Source of the DNA: Marinobacter sp. DY40_1A1
GTDB lineage: Bacteria; Pseudomonadota; Gammaproteobacteria; Pseudomonadales; Oleiphilaceae
DNA length: 64,000 nt
Assembly (NCBI RefSeq): GCF_016597815.1
Contig: NZ_VCHA01000002.1
Location: 62,001-126,000 of the forward strand
Direction: 5' to 3'
The position numbers were made by a program, and so were the translations under genes. Numbering within the stretch: position 1 is the first letter of the stretch; each line of letters opens with the position of its first letter. The notes beneath the pieces are model-generated. The model made no database searches. It was given only the letters and a program-made list of their open reading frames with translations, and was not told the origin of the DNA. This document shows, piece after piece, positions 52,287 through 62,156 of the stretch.

Positions 52287-53417
52287 TCAGGCCGTTCTGG
52301 CTTCCATCAGCTGGACAAACTCATCAAACAATGAGGCCACATCACCGGGACCCGGGCTTGCTTCGGGGTGCCCCTGAAAACTGAATGCTGGTTTGTCGGT
52401 ACGGCGAACACCCTGCAAGGTGCCATCAAACAGCGACTTGTGGGTAACTTCCAACACCGCAGGCAAGGATGCCTCATCCACTGCAAAGCCGTGGTTTTGG
52501 CTGGTAATCATGACTGTGCCGTTGGGTATCCTCTGAACCGGGTGGTTAGCACCGTGGTGGCCGTGCTTCATCTTCATGCTTTTCGCACCGCTGGCAATGG
52601 CAAGAAGCTGATGCCCCAAGCAGATGCCAAACACTGGAATTTCGGTTTCGAGCACTTCCTGGATTGCCTTGATTGCATAATCGCAGGGCTCTGGATCGCC
52701 CGGGCCGTTAGACAGGAAGATGCCATCCGGATTCATGGCCAGCACTTCTGAAGCAGGGGTTTGGGCAGGCACAACAGTGACTTCGCAGCCGCGGGAGGCA
52801 AGCATGCGCAAGATGTTGAACTTAACTCCGTAATCCCAGGCCACTACTTTAAACCTGGTTTCGCCGCCTTCTGCGTATCCTTTACCGAGCGTCCAGTCTC
52901 CCTGGGTCCATTTGTACGGCTTTTCGCAGCTAACCACTTTTGCCAAATCCATACCTTCGAGCCCGGGAAACGCGTTTGCGAGTTCCAGTGCGCGCTCGGC
53001 AGTGGCGTCAGCACCAGCCACAATGGCGCCGCTTTGTGAGCCTTTGTCGCGGAGGATGCGCGTTAGGCGTCGGGTGTCTATATCGGCTATTCCGACAATG
53101 TTGTTGCTTCGCAGGTATTCGTCGAGCGATCCGGTGCTGCGCCAGTTGCTGGCAACCAGTGGCAGGTCGCGGATAATCAGGCCGGCAGCCTGTATACGGT
53201 CTGATTCTACGTCTTCTTCGTTTACACCTGTGTTGCCGATGTGCGGGTAGGTCAGGGTAACGAGTTGGCGGGCGTAGGACGGATCGGTCAGTATTTCCTG
53301 GTAGCCGGTCATCGCGGTGTTGAACACCACTTCGCCGCTGGTTTCGCCGTCAGCGCCAATGGCGGTGCCATAAAACAGGCTTCCGTCTGCGAGTGCAAGG
53401 ATTGCGGGTGTGCTCAA
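52287..53417 (-). CDS. carA: Carbamoyl-phosphate synthase small (glutaminase) subunit
   Basis: 376 residues if started at the TTG at 53417 (reads [13 protein letters not shown], matching Pseudomonas CarA); GAGGA lies 8 bp upstream. An ATG at 53432 gives five more residues but lacks a ribosome site. Glutamine amidotransferase triad: Cys266 (FGICLGHQ), His350 and Glu352 ([10 protein letters not shown]). Core [16 protein letters not shown]. The 170-nt leader has a promoter (53593-53621) and an intrinsic terminator (53487-53522), suggesting attenuation. Confidence 0.97.
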   Translation of the reverse strand: MSTPAILALADGSLFYGTAIGADGETSGEVVFNTAMTGYQEILTDPSYARQLVTLTYPHIGNTGVNEEDVESDRIQAAGLIIRDLPLVASNWRSTGSLDEYLRSNNIVGIADIDTRRLTRILRDKGSQSGAIVAGADATAERALELANAFPGLEGMDLAKVVSCEKPYKWTQGDWTLGKGYAEGGETRFKVVAWDYGVKFNILRMLASRGCEVTVVPAQTPASEVLAMNPDGIFLSNGPGDPEPCDYAIKAIQEVLETEIPVFGICLGHQLLAIASGAKSMKMKHGHHGANHPVQRIPNGTVMITSQNHGFAVDEASLPAVLEVTHKSLFDGTLQGVRRTDKPAFSFQGHPEASPGPGDVASLFDEFVQLMEARTA

Positions 53418-53486
53418 GGCTTGTATCCTCATCGAGTGGCGTTTCGTTTCGTCACGTGCAGGAACGCAAGCGCAAATTCAGGTCGC

Positions 53487-53522
53487 AAAAAAGCGAGAGG
53501 GAGTAAAAACTCCGTCCCGCTT
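53487..53522 (-). terminator. Attenuator-like terminator in the carA leader
   Basis: On the minus strand AAGCGGGACGGAGT (from 53522) pairs with ACTCCCTCTCGCTT (to 53491), one mismatch, loop TTTT, ending in six T (53492-53487). It lies about 70 nt before carA. Two smaller hairpins precede it (53566-53553 and 53549-53534). No gene ends here, so this terminator probably regulates carA. Confidence 0.75.
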
Positions 53523-53592
53523 ATTGTTATCCGGGGACTTTTTGGTCCCTTGGGCTTTTCGAAGCCTACGCTTGGTGCAGTTAAACCGCCCT

Positions 53593-53621
53593 ATTGTATG
53601 AAATTTGCGGTTTTGTGTCCA
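53593..53621 (-). promoter_or_regulatory. Sigma-70 promoter of carAB
   Basis: Minus strand TGGACA (53621-53616), 17-bp spacer, TACAAT (53598-53593); both hexamers match consensus in five of six positions. Predicted start near 53586, about 170 nt before carA. Confidence 0.65.
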
Positions 53622-53667
53622 TGTAAAATCGCCCTGCTTTAGAGTACGGCTGAAACACCGGCCGGCA

Positions 53668-53765
53668 CTTGGGATCTTTGCTCCGGGAACCGCTACGAGC
53701 ACATCCATGTGCGCTTGTCTCCGGCCGTCCTTGGCCTACGACATTCCCGGAGCAAAGATCCCAAG
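53668..53765 (-). repeat. Palindromic element with conserved 54-nt core, copy B
   Basis: Arms 53668-53689 and 53744-53765 are perfect 22-bp inverted repeats (CTTGGGATCTTTGCTCCGGG...). The 54-nt core (53690-53743) read on the minus strand is 48 of 54 identical to copy A (33024-33077), and both inner hairpins are conserved, but the arms share no sequence with copy A. It lies 44 bp beyond the dapB stop, in dapB's sense orientation, upstream of the carA promoter. No T-run follows. Confidence 0.85.
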
Positions 53766-53809
53766 CCCCTGCCTCAGAGCAAGTCGTCAGAACCCCTCGG
53801 AAAGAGAGC

Positions 53810-54634
<825 letters not shown>

Positions 54635-55762
54635 TCAGAATTTCATTTCGTCGAAGAAGCTCTTAACACCCTCAAACCAGGACGTTTTCTTCGGGGCATG
54701 GTTCGTGCCGTTGTTGCTGCCGTCGAGAGTTACCTGAAACTCCTGAAGCAGTTCTTTCTGGCGTTTGGTCAGGTTAACCGGTGTTTCGATAATCACACGG
54801 CACAAGAGATCACCTGATGGGCCACCGCGCACAGGGCTAACGCCTTTGTTGCGCAACCGGAACAACTTACCTGTTTGGGTCTCGGCCGGGATTTTCAGCT
54901 TCACGCGACCATCCAGCGTTGGCACTTCCAGCTCACCACCCAGCGTGGCGTCAATAATGCTGATCGGCACTTCACAGTACAGGTTGCGCCCGTCGCGGGT
55001 AAAGATTGAGTGCTCACGAACCGACATCTGCACATACAGATCGCCTGGCGGACCACCATCTATGCCCATCTCGCCTTCACCGGAGAGCCTTATACGGTCG
55101 CCAGTATCAACACCGGGCGGCACTTTAACAGAGAGGGTTTTCTCTTCCTGCACCCTGCCCTGTCCATGACAGGACTTACAGGGGTTCTTGATAATCTGAC
55201 CGGAACCACGGCAAGTGGGACACGCCTGCTGCACGGCAAAGAAACCCTGCTGCATGCGCACTTGCCCCATACCCTTACAAGTACCGCAGGTTTCAGGACG
55301 GGAGCCTTTTTCCGCACCACTGCCATCACAGGTATCGCACTCCCTGTGTCCGGGAATGGTTATTTTTACGGTTTTGCCTTTTACCGCTTCTTCAAGATCC
55401 AGTTCCAGGGTGTAACGCAGATCCGAACCACGGGTATTGCGGCCGCCTCTGCCACCGCCACCAAAGATGTCACCAAACACATCACCGAAGATATCGGAGA
55501 AGTTACCACCACCGCCGAATCCACCGCCGGCTTGTCCATCTACGCCGGCATGGCCATATTGGTCGTATGCCGCACGCTTGGTCTGGTCTGCCAGCACTTC
55601 GTAGGCTTCAGTGGCCTCTTTGAATTTGCTCTCGGCGTCTTTGTCTTCGGAGTTGCGATCGGGATGGTATTTCATCGCAAGCTTTCTGTAAGCTCGCTTA
55701 ATCTCTTTCTCGTCCGCGCTCCGGGAAACCCCGAGAACTTCGTAATAATCGCGCTTGGCCAT
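54635..55762 (-). CDS. dnaJ: Chaperone DnaJ (Hsp40)
   Basis: 375 residues. J domain with HPD (KYHPDRN, residues about 32-38), Gly/Phe-rich region ([16 protein letters not shown]), four zinc repeats [24 protein letters not shown] and CKSCHGQG (about 145-210), then substrate-binding C-terminal domains. It stimulates DnaK ATPase. A 12-bp hairpin separates it from dnaK. Confidence 0.98.
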   Translation of the reverse strand: MAKRDYYEVLGVSRSADEKEIKRAYRKLAMKYHPDRNSEDKDAESKFKEATEAYEVLADQTKRAAYDQYGHAGVDGQAGGGFGGGGNFSDIFGDVFGDIFGGGGRGGRNTRGSDLRYTLELDLEEAVKGKTVKITIPGHRECDTCDGSGAEKGSRPETCGTCKGMGQVRMQQGFFAVQQACPTCRGSGQIIKNPCKSCHGQGRVQEEKTLSVKVPPGVDTGDRIRLSGEGEMGIDGGPPGDLYVQMSVREHSIFTRDGRNLYCEVPISIIDATLGGELEVPTLDGRVKLKIPAETQTGKLFRLRNKGVSPVRGGPSGDLLCRVIIETPVNLTKRQKELLQEFQVTLDGSNNGTNHAPKKTSWFEGVKSFFDEMKF

Positions 55763-55788
55763 GCTTCAAAACCCTGTTTTTTAAACGC

Positions 55789-55817
55789 GGAAAACGCGGA
55801 TCAACTCCGCGTTTTCC
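55789..55817. repeat. 12-bp perfect hairpin between dnaK and dnaJ
   Basis: GGAAAACGCGGA (55789-55800) and its exact complement (55806-55817), loop 5 nt. It lies between the dnaK stop and dnaJ start with no adjacent T-run on the transcript. It probably stabilises the dnaK mRNA end or reduces dnaJ expression. Confidence 0.65.
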
Positions 55818-55843
55818 AACCAACTACCTGATAAACGTCCGAA

Positions 55844-57763
55844 TTACTTCTTTTCGTCGTCTTTAACTTCTTCGAACTCGGCATCCACTGCATCGTCGGC
55901 GGACTGAGCTTCTTCCTGTCCACCAGCCTGCTGTGCCTGGCCATCCTGATCTGCGTACATCTTCTGAGCCAACTCACCAGAAACCTCCGTGAGCTTCTGC
56001 GTTTTAGCTTCGATGTCGTCTTTATCAGAACCGGTCAGTGCTTCTTCCAAGTCCTTGATGGCCGCTTCAATAGACTCTTTCTCGCTGTCGCTGACTTTGT
56101 CTCCAGCGTCAGTCAGGGTCTTGCGCACGGCGTGAACCATGCCGTCGCCCTGGTTGCGAGCCTGAACCAACTCTTCAAACTTGCGATCTTCCTCAGCATT
56201 CGCTTCGGCGTCCTGCACCATTTTTTCGATTTCGTCATCGTTCAAGCCAGAAGAGGCCTTGATAACGATGGACTGCTCTTTGCCGGTAGCCTTATCTTTC
56301 GCAGACACGTTCAGAATACCGTTGGCATCGATATCGAAAGTAACCTCGATCTGCGGCACGCCACGTGAAGCAGGTGGAATATCAGCCAGATCGAAACGTC
56401 CCAGGGACTTGTTCTGCGTCGCCTGCTTGCGCTCACCCTGAACAACGTGAATGGTAACCGCTGTCTGGTTGTCTTCTGCCGTAGAGAAGGTCTGCGACTT
56501 CTTGGTCGGGATCGTGGTGTTCTTGTCGATTACTGGTGTAGCAACGCCACCCATGGTCTCAATGCCCAAGGTCAGAGGAGTTACGTCCAGAAGCAGAACG
56601 TCTTTCACATCGCCAGACAGTACGGCCGCCTGAATCGCTGCTCCCATTGCAACAGCTTCGTCCGGGTTCACATCCTTACGCGCTTCTTTGCCAAAGAATG
56701 CCTTAACTTTTTCCTGAACCAGCGGCATACGTGTCTGACCACCAACCAGGATAACTTCGTCGATCTCACCAACGCTCAAACCTGAGTCTTTCAGGGCAAC
56801 CTTACAAGGCTCGAGACTGCGTTCAACGAGATCTTCTACCAGAGATTCAAGCTTGGAACGGGTCAGCTTCACGTTCATGTGCTTGGGACCGCTAGCATCT
56901 GCAGTGATGTACGGCAGGTTAACGTCGGTCTGCTGGCTGCTGGAAAGCTCAATCTTGGCCTTCTCACCCGCTTCTTTCAGGCGCTGCATGGCCAGTGAGT
57001 CACCGCGCAGATCAATGCCGCTGTCTTTCTTGAACTGGTCGGCCAGGAATTCGATGATTTTCATATCGAAATCTTCACCACCCAGGAAGGTGTCACCGTT
57101 GGTCGCCAGAACTTCAAACTGGTGCTCGCCATCAACATCTGCAATTTCGATAATGGAGAGGTCAAACGTACCACCACCCAAGTCGTAAACTGCTACTGTG
57201 CGGTCGCCAGTTTTCTTGTCCAGACCATAAGCCAGGGCTGCGGCAGTCGGTTCGTTAATGATGCGCTTCACATCCAGACCTGCAATCCGGCCCGCGTCTT
57301 TAGTAGCCTGACGCTGACTGTCGTTAAAGTAGGCCGGAACAGTAATTACCGCTTCGGTTACTTTCTCGCCCAGATAGTCCTCTGCAGTCTTCTTCATTTT
57401 CTTCAGGATTTCTGCAGACACCTGGGGAGGAGCCATTTTCTGGCCCTTTACTTCTACCCACGCATCGCCGTTATCTGCCTCGGCAATCTTGTAAGGCACC
57501 ATCTTGATGTCTTTCTGAACAACATCATCTTTAAAACGACGACCAATCAAACGCTTGATAGCGAAGATTGTGTTTTGCGGGTTAGTAACCGCCTGACGCT
57601 TGGCAGACTGACCCACCAGAATTTCATTGTCATCAGCGTAAGCGATGATAGATGGAGTGGTGCGATCACCCTCTGCGTTTTCAATAACCCGGACTTTATC
57701 GCCATCCATAATGGCGACACACGAGTTCGTTGTTCCAAGGTCAATACCGATAATTCTGCTCAT
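55844..57763 (-). CDS. dnaK: Chaperone DnaK (Hsp70)
   Basis: 639 residues. ATPase domain with [54 protein letters not shown] and [14 protein letters not shown]; linker [19 protein letters not shown]; substrate domain; C-terminal acidic tail [11 protein letters not shown]. Main cytosolic folding chaperone with DnaJ and GrpE. Preceded by a sigma-32 promoter overlapping the end of grpE. Confidence 0.99.
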   Translation of the reverse strand: MSRIIGIDLGTTNSCVAIMDGDKVRVIENAEGDRTTPSIIAYADDNEILVGQSAKRQAVTNPQNTIFAIKRLIGRRFKDDVVQKDIKMVPYKIAEADNGDAWVEVKGQKMAPPQVSAEILKKMKKTAEDYLGEKVTEAVITVPAYFNDSQRQATKDAGRIAGLDVKRIINEPTAAALAYGLDKKTGDRTVAVYDLGGGTFDLSIIEIADVDGEHQFEVLATNGDTFLGGEDFDMKIIEFLADQFKKDSGIDLRGDSLAMQRLKEAGEKAKIELSSSQQTDVNLPYITADASGPKHMNVKLTRSKLESLVEDLVERSLEPCKVALKDSGLSVGEIDEVILVGGQTRMPLVQEKVKAFFGKEARKDVNPDEAVAMGAAIQAAVLSGDVKDVLLLDVTPLTLGIETMGGVATPVIDKNTTIPTKKSQTFSTAEDNQTAVTIHVVQGERKQATQNKSLGRFDLADIPPASRGVPQIEVTFDIDANGILNVSAKDKATGKEQSIVIKASSGLNDDEIEKMVQDAEANAEEDRKFEELVQARNQGDGMVHAVRKTLTDAGDKVSDSEKESIEAAIKDLEEALTGSDKDDIEAKTQKLTEVSGELAQKMYADQDGQAQQAGGQEEAQSADDAVDAEFEEVKDDEKK

Positions 57764-57844
57764 TTAATCACTCCAGTTCTTCTGAATGCGGTACTTAATG
57801 GTTGCCCGGAAAAATATAAATCCGGTTAGTTTTGCTTAATGGCT

Positions 57845-57872
57845 ATATTGGCGCTTTAAGTGACTTTTCAAG
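57845..57872 (-). promoter_or_regulatory. Sigma-32 (heat-shock) promoter of dnaK
   Basis: Minus strand CTTGAAA (57872-57866), 13-bp spacer, GCCAATAT (57852-57845; six of eight to CCCCATNT). The -35 overlaps the grpE stop codon. Confidence 0.65.
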
Positions 57873-58470
57873 CCTGCTCATCAATTTTTGGTGCATCCTG
57901 AGCCTTGGCCACCATCACCATTGCCGGACGCACTACGCGCCCGTTCAGCAGGTAGCCCTTCTGGATTACCGCTACCACGCTGTTGGGCTCAGCATTGGGT
58001 GCTGGCACCATCGACATGGCTTCGTGCTGCTGGGGATCAAACGGCTCGCCCACAGGGTTCAGCGGCTCCACATTGAATTTTTTCAGACTGGAAACAAACA
58101 AGCTGAGCGTCATTTCCACGCCCTGACGGATAGACGCCACTAACTCACCAGCACCTTCCTGCCCTTCTGTGCTCTCAACCGCCTTCTCAAGACTGTCTGC
58201 CACAGGCAGCAACTCTTTAACAAACTTTTCCAAGGCAAACTTATGCGCCTTCTCAACATCCATCTCGGCGCGGCGACGCACGTTTTGCATTTCCGCATGC
58301 AAGCGCAACATTTGCTCCTGCGAATCCTGAAGCTGCTCTTTCAGGGAGTCCAGCTCGGAAACCTCTTCCTGCTCTACTCCTTGCTCGCCAGCCTGCGCAT
58401 CCTCAGCTGCTGCCTTGGCGGCTTCATTCAACTCATCCAACTGCTCGTTGCGGTTTTCTTCGGTGCTCAT
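57868..58470 (-). CDS. grpE: Nucleotide exchange factor GrpE
   Basis: 200 residues from ATG 58470 (AGGAG 5 bp upstream; [16 protein letters not shown]); an earlier in-frame start at 58515 is less likely. Long N-terminal helix (about 40-110) for the dimer coiled coil, then the C-terminal beta domain with [12 protein letters not shown] and [20 protein letters not shown]. Releases ADP from DnaK. First gene of grpE-dnaK-dnaJ. Confidence 0.98.
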   Translation of the reverse strand: MSTEENRNEQLDELNEAAKAAAEDAQAGEQGVEQEEVSELDSLKEQLQDSQEQMLRLHAEMQNVRRRAEMDVEKAHKFALEKFVKELLPVADSLEKAVESTEGQEGAGELVASIRQGVEMTLSLFVSSLKKFNVEPLNPVGEPFDPQQHEAMSMVPAPNAEPNSVVAVIQKGYLLNGRVVRPAMVMVAKAQDAPKIDEQA

Positions 58471-58566
58471 GAATACTCCTGCCAGATCTTCGGCGGCCGG
58501 CTTGAACGCGGCCAATTGAACATAGGCTCTGACCCCACGGAGCCAGAAGAATGCTATTGCGAACCG

Positions 58567-58594
58567 ATATGGGGTTCAGCGCTCAGGTTTCAAC
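58567..58594 (-). promoter_or_regulatory. Sigma-32 (heat-shock) promoter of grpE
   Basis: Minus strand GTTGAAA (58594-58588), 13-bp spacer, CCCCATAT (58574-58567), an exact match to the -10 consensus CCCCATNT. About 100 bp before grpE. Confidence 0.8.
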
Positions 58595-58635
58595 CGTTAA
58601 AAGCACCATTCCTTGAGAAAATATCTGCGAAGTGA

Positions 58636-58664
58636 TTGCAAACCCGAAAACCCCTGTATATATT
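58636..58664 (+). promoter_or_regulatory. Sigma-70 promoter of recN
   Basis: TTGCAA (58636-58641), 17-bp spacer, TATATT (58659-58664). The -10 lies within LexA box 1, so LexA would block polymerase. Confidence 0.6.
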
Positions 58665-58688
58665 CACAGTCACTGTATGAACGAACAG
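58654..58688 (+). promoter_or_regulatory. lexA box: Two tandem LexA (SOS) boxes before recN
   Basis: CTGTATATATTCACAG (58654-58669) and CTGTATGAACGAACAG (58673-58688) both fit CTG-N10-CAG, starts 19 bp apart. E. coli recN is also under multiple LexA boxes. Confidence 0.85.
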
Positions 58689-58716
58689 TATATTTTCAAG
58701 AGCGGAGGTTATCTGC

Positions 58717-60396
58717 ATGCTCACACAGCTCACCGTTTCCAACTACGCGATCGCCGAAAGAGTAGAACTGCAATTCAGCAAGGGCATGACAGCTCTTACT
58801 GGCGAGACAGGAGCAGGCAAATCCATTGTGCTGGACGCACTGGGGTTGGCCATGGGCGGGCGCGCCGATGCGGGTGCTGTGCGCCATGGCGCCAAGCGTG
58901 CAGACATTACAGCCACTTTTGATGTTTCGGGCATATCAGATGCCCAACAGTGGCTGGAAAACCACGAGCTGGATGACGACAACGACTGCATTTTGCGCCG
59001 CGTCATCAGCAAGGACGGTCGGTCTCGAGCATACATTAATGGCCAACCCTGCCCTCTCGCGCATCTGAAAGACCTGGGTGGACTGCTGATGGACATCCAC
59101 AGTCAACACCAGCACCAATCACTCCTGCGAAAAGAAACCCATCGCAAGCTGATAGATGAATACGCGGGCGCGGAAAATCTTGCAGACCAGACTCGCGAAG
59201 CATGGAAAGCCTGGAACCAGATTCGCACAAAACTGATCGAGCGCCAGCAAAATGCAGAGGAGTCTGAAGCCCGACTGCAGTTGCTGCGCTATCAAGTGGA
59301 AGAACTTGACCGCCTTGCTCTCGAAATCGGGGAGCAAGAGCAACTTGAGCAAGAGCAGGAACAACTGAGCCAGGCCGATGCAATTCTTCACAATAGCCAT
59401 CAGGCAGCACTGCTGTGCACAGAAGATGAAACCAGCGCAGCTGGCTTATTGCGCCAGGCGCTACAGCAATTAGAGCAGTTACCGGTTGAAATACCTGCGC
59501 TGGCCGACACGATTCAAATGCTCAACGAAGCGCAGATCCAGATCAGTGAAGCGGGCGACAACCTTCGCCACTTTGTAGATGACTACGAAGCCGACCCTGC
59601 GCGCCTGACCGAAGTTGAAGACAGACTAAGCGCCATCTACCAGATGGCGCGCAAACACCGCATCAACCCCGAAGATCTCCCGGAGTTTCATTTGCGGCAA
59701 AGTGCGGAACTGGCCGAACTGGATGGCGGCGAAGGCAGCCTGGAACAACTGGAAATAGACCTTGAAAGCCACCGCACCACCTTCAATGAACTGGCAGGCA
59801 AACTCTCCGATCTCCGCGCTAAAGCAGCAGCTGAGCTGGATCAGCGCATTGCCGGTGAACTTGCCCAGCTGAGCATGCCATCGGTTCAGTTTGTTACCCA
59901 CCTGAGCAACAACAACCAGAACGAACCGGCACCTCATGGGCTGGAAGAAGTGGAATTTCTGGTTAGCGCAAACCCGGGGCAACCCGCAAGACCTTTGGCA
60001 AAAGTTGCCTCCGGCGGCGAACTTTCACGAATCAGCTTGGCAATTCAGGTAGTAGTCGCGCAAACGTCTACCACTCCAACCCTGATCTTTGACGAAGTCG
60101 ACGTGGGCATTGGCGGCGGCACAGCTGAGGTGGTTGGCAAGCTACTGCGCTCGCTGGGAGCCAACGGACAGGTTATCTGCGTCACTCACTTGCCGCAGGT
60201 TGCGGCCCAGTGTCACCAGCACTTGTTTGTGAGCAAATTCACCCAGCAAGACGCAACTTTCTCGAAAATCGAATCGCTGGACGATCAGGGAAGAATCAGT
60301 GAGGTGGCAAGAATGCTGGGGGGTGTTGATATGACAGAGCACACCATAGCCCACGCAACAGAAATGTTTTCCAAAGGACAGGCGACCCACCACTGA
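58717..60396 (+). CDS. recN: DNA repair protein RecN
   Basis: 559 residues. SMC-like ATPase for double-strand break repair. Walker A GETGAGKS (29-36), globular/coiled-coil middle (about 150-360), ABC signature VASGGELSRISLAIQVV and Walker B LIFDEVDVGIGG. GGAGG ribosome site. It is preceded by two LexA boxes and followed by a strong terminator, so it is a single-gene SOS unit. Divergent from grpE. Confidence 0.98.
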   Translation: MLTQLTVSNYAIAERVELQFSKGMTALTGETGAGKSIVLDALGLAMGGRADAGAVRHGAKRADITATFDVSGISDAQQWLENHELDDDNDCILRRVISKDGRSRAYINGQPCPLAHLKDLGGLLMDIHSQHQHQSLLRKETHRKLIDEYAGAENLADQTREAWKAWNQIRTKLIERQQNAEESEARLQLLRYQVEELDRLALEIGEQEQLEQEQEQLSQADAILHNSHQAALLCTEDETSAAGLLRQALQQLEQLPVEIPALADTIQMLNEAQIQISEAGDNLRHFVDDYEADPARLTEVEDRLSAIYQMARKHRINPEDLPEFHLRQSAELAELDGGEGSLEQLEIDLESHRTTFNELAGKLSDLRAKAAAELDQRIAGELAQLSMPSVQFVTHLSNNNQNEPAPHGLEEVEFLVSANPGQPARPLAKVASGGELSRISLAIQVVVAQTSTTPTLIFDEVDVGIGGGTAEVVGKLLRSLGANGQVICVTHLPQVAAQCHQHLFVSKFTQQDATFSKIESLDDQGRISEVARMLGGVDMTEHTIAHATEMFSKGQATHH

Positions 60397-60440
60397 ACGG
60401 ATGCCGCCAAACACTCCCCCTCTCGACCCTGAGAGCTGTT

Positions 60441-60470
60441 GGGGCAGGCTTCACGGCCTGCCCCTTTTTT
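60441..60470 (+). terminator. Intrinsic terminator of recN
   Basis: GGGGCAGGC (60441-60449) pairs with GCCTGCCCC (60456-60464), then six T. Also lies just past the fur stop on the other strand. Confidence 0.93.
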
Positions 60471-60492
60471 ATTCGGGGATAACTCTGCAGCT

Positions 60493-60903
60493 TCAGGACT
60501 TCAGGGGTTTCACATACAGAATCAGACTGTGCTCGACTATTTCATAGCCGTGCTCTTTCGCAATTATCTGCTGACGCTCCTCAATCACTTCATCAACAAA
60601 CTCAATCACTTGCCCTGTCTGGGTACAAACCATGTGATCATGATGATCTTCGCCGGCCATCTCAAATACTGCATGGCCGCCTTCAAAGTTGTGACGTAAC
60701 ACCAGTCCCGCTGTCTCAAACTGAGTAAGTACGCGGTATACGGTGGCCAGACCCACATCATCACCCTGATCCAGGAGCCGTTTGTACACATCTTCTGCGC
60801 TGAGATGATGGTCCTTGGCGTTTTCCAGGATGTTGAAGATCTTCACTCTTGGCAGAGTTACCTTGAGACCGACTTTTCGTAGTTCGGCGTTTTCAGATGA
60901 CAT
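60493..60903 (-). CDS. fur: Ferric uptake regulator Fur
   Basis: 136 residues from ATG 60903 (MSSENAELRKVGLKVTLPRV); an in-frame start at 60981 is unlikely. Iron-responsive repressor. HTH region LSAEDVYKRLLDQGDDVGLA, TVYRVLTQFETAGLV; metal sites in HNFEGGHAVFE, HHDHMVC and the final helix. Only the CxxxG-type single Cys site MVCTQTG is seen, as in Pseudomonas Fur, which lacks the structural zinc CxxC. Divergent from bamE, the usual arrangement. Confidence 0.97.
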   Translation of the reverse strand: MSSENAELRKVGLKVTLPRVKIFNILENAKDHHLSAEDVYKRLLDQGDDVGLATVYRVLTQFETAGLVLRHNFEGGHAVFEMAGEDHHDHMVCTQTGQVIEFVDEVIEERQQIIAKEHGYEIVEHSLILYVKPLKS

Positions 60904-61025
60904 GTTACTATTCACTCTTTGGTGTGCCTCACGGCTTCCGGTATGATGAAGCCGCCATTTAACGGTTAACCCGTGCCACACCTGCCCTTGGCAGGCGATT
61001 TCAAGATAGAGGATTTCCTCCGGCG

Positions 61026-61352
61026 ATGCAAAAGCTCACAGCTCTCATTCTTACTATCATTCTCTCCGGTTGCGCTTTCCCGGGCGTATACAAGATCAAT
61101 GTCCAGCAAGGCAACATTGTTACCGATGAAGAGCTGTCCAAACTTAACGAAGGCATGCCCCGTAGCCAGGTTCAGGCGTTACTCGGGACCCCTTTAATGC
61201 TCAACCCGGTTGATAGCTCCCGGGAGTACTATGTATACACCTTCCAACGCAGAGGCGGCTCTATTGAAGAGCAACGCATCATCGTCTTTTACGACGCTGA
61301 CCGTTATACCCACTATGAAGCAGAACTCCTGAACGAGACCCCGGCCTACTGA
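61026..61352 (+). CDS. bamE: Outer membrane assembly lipoprotein BamE (SmpA/OmlA)
   Basis: 108 residues; lipobox LSGC (Cys16). Family core GNIVTDEELSKLNEGMPRSQ and VQALLGTPLMLNPVDSSREY. Small subunit of the BAM complex in the periplasm-facing outer membrane. Divergent from fur. Its 3' end overlaps the rnfH 3' end by 7 bp. Confidence 0.96.
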   Translation: MQKLTALILTIILSGCAFPGVYKINVQQGNIVTDEELSKLNEGMPRSQVQALLGTPLMLNPVDSSREYYVYTFQRRGGSIEEQRIIVFYDADRYTHYEAELLNETPAY

Positions 61353-61639
61353 TCAGCTGCGGGCTTCTTTTTAGCCCGGTTCAATCGCGCCTGCTTCGGA
61401 TCAATCTGGAGCGGGCGGTATAGCTCAACTCTATCCCCTTCTCGCAGTTCGTGATCCGCGGGCTTTTTTATCACCTTGCCAAATATCCCCATACTGATGG
61501 AGTCCACATCAATCTCCGGGAAAATAGTGGCAATTCCTGACAGCCGGGCAGCGTCGACGGCTGTCGCGCCATCAGGCACTTGTACCGATATTATTTCCTG
61601 CTTGTCTGGCCGCGCGTAAGCCACTTCAACCCTGAGCAT
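61346..61639 (-). CDS. rnfH: RnfH family (UPF0125) ubiquitin-like protein
   Basis: 97 residues. Beta-grasp protein of unclear role linked to RatA. Core MLRVEVAYARPDKQEIISVQ, GIFGKVIKKPADHELREGDR and VELYRPLQIDPKQARLNRA are typical. Its start overlaps the ratA stop by one base. Confidence 0.93.
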   Translation of the reverse strand: MLRVEVAYARPDKQEIISVQVPDGATAVDAARLSGIATIFPEIDVDSISMGIFGKVIKKPADHELREGDRVELYRPLQIDPKQARLNRAKKKPAADQ

Positions 61640-62082
61640 CAGCCACCCCCTTTATAGATGTCATCCGCACGACGACAGAAGGCATCCACCATGGTTGTTG
61701 CTGCCTGATTGAATACAGGCCCGAAGGTCATGCGCGAAAGAGAACCCGAGAACTCGAATTCCAGCGTCAGAATCACCTTGCAGGCATTTTCATCCAGAGC
61801 TTTAAAGTGCCAGCGGCCCTTCAGGTTGCGAAACGGGCCATCCACCAGATTCATTTCAATGGCTTCGGGCATCAGCAACTGGTTGCGGGTGGTGAGCTTA
61901 TGGCGAACGCCTCCCTTGGCAATTTCCAGCGACGCCATAATTTGCTCAGGGTTTTGCTGATGAATCTCAGCACCCGCACACCAGGGAAGAAACTCGGGGT
62001 AGCGGGCAATATCGTTAACCAAGTGAAACATGCGCTCCGCGGAGTGCATAACCAGGGCTGTTTTATCAATCTGATGAGCCAT
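61639..62082 (-). CDS. ratA: RatA-type START/polyketide cyclase domain protein
   Basis: 147 residues. Single START-like fold. Phrases IDKTALVMHSAERMFHLVND, YPEFLPWCAGAEI and SRMTFGPVFNQAATTMVDAF (C-terminal helix) match RatA/Coq10-like proteins. In E. coli annotated as a 70S association inhibitor; the related Coq10 binds quinone, so the role is debated. Usually next to smpB; here the NSS transporter gene is inserted between. Confidence 0.95.
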   Translation of the reverse strand: MAHQIDKTALVMHSAERMFHLVNDIARYPEFLPWCAGAEIHQQNPEQIMASLEIAKGGVRHKLTTRNQLLMPEAIEMNLVDGPFRNLKGRWHFKALDENACKVILTLEFEFSGSLSRMTFGPVFNQAATTMVDAFCRRADDIYKGGG

Positions 62083-62156
62083 CGGAACCGGTTGTCCTGC
62101 TTACAAATACACTTTAAGGCCGACTACAGGCCCTACAACAACAATCACACCTGCGA

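Noticed and set aside
51331..52377. Plus-strand open frame of 348 codons opposite carB
   Set aside because: Antisense shadow of carB, no motifs.
53585..53630. Possible 13-residue leader peptide MDTKPQISYNRAV before carA
   Set aside because: The predicted carA -10 lies inside it, so it would be upstream of the transcription start.
53478..53708. Minus-strand 76-codon frame running from the palindromic element into the carA leader
   Set aside because: Covers the palindrome, promoter and attenuator; composition not protein-like.
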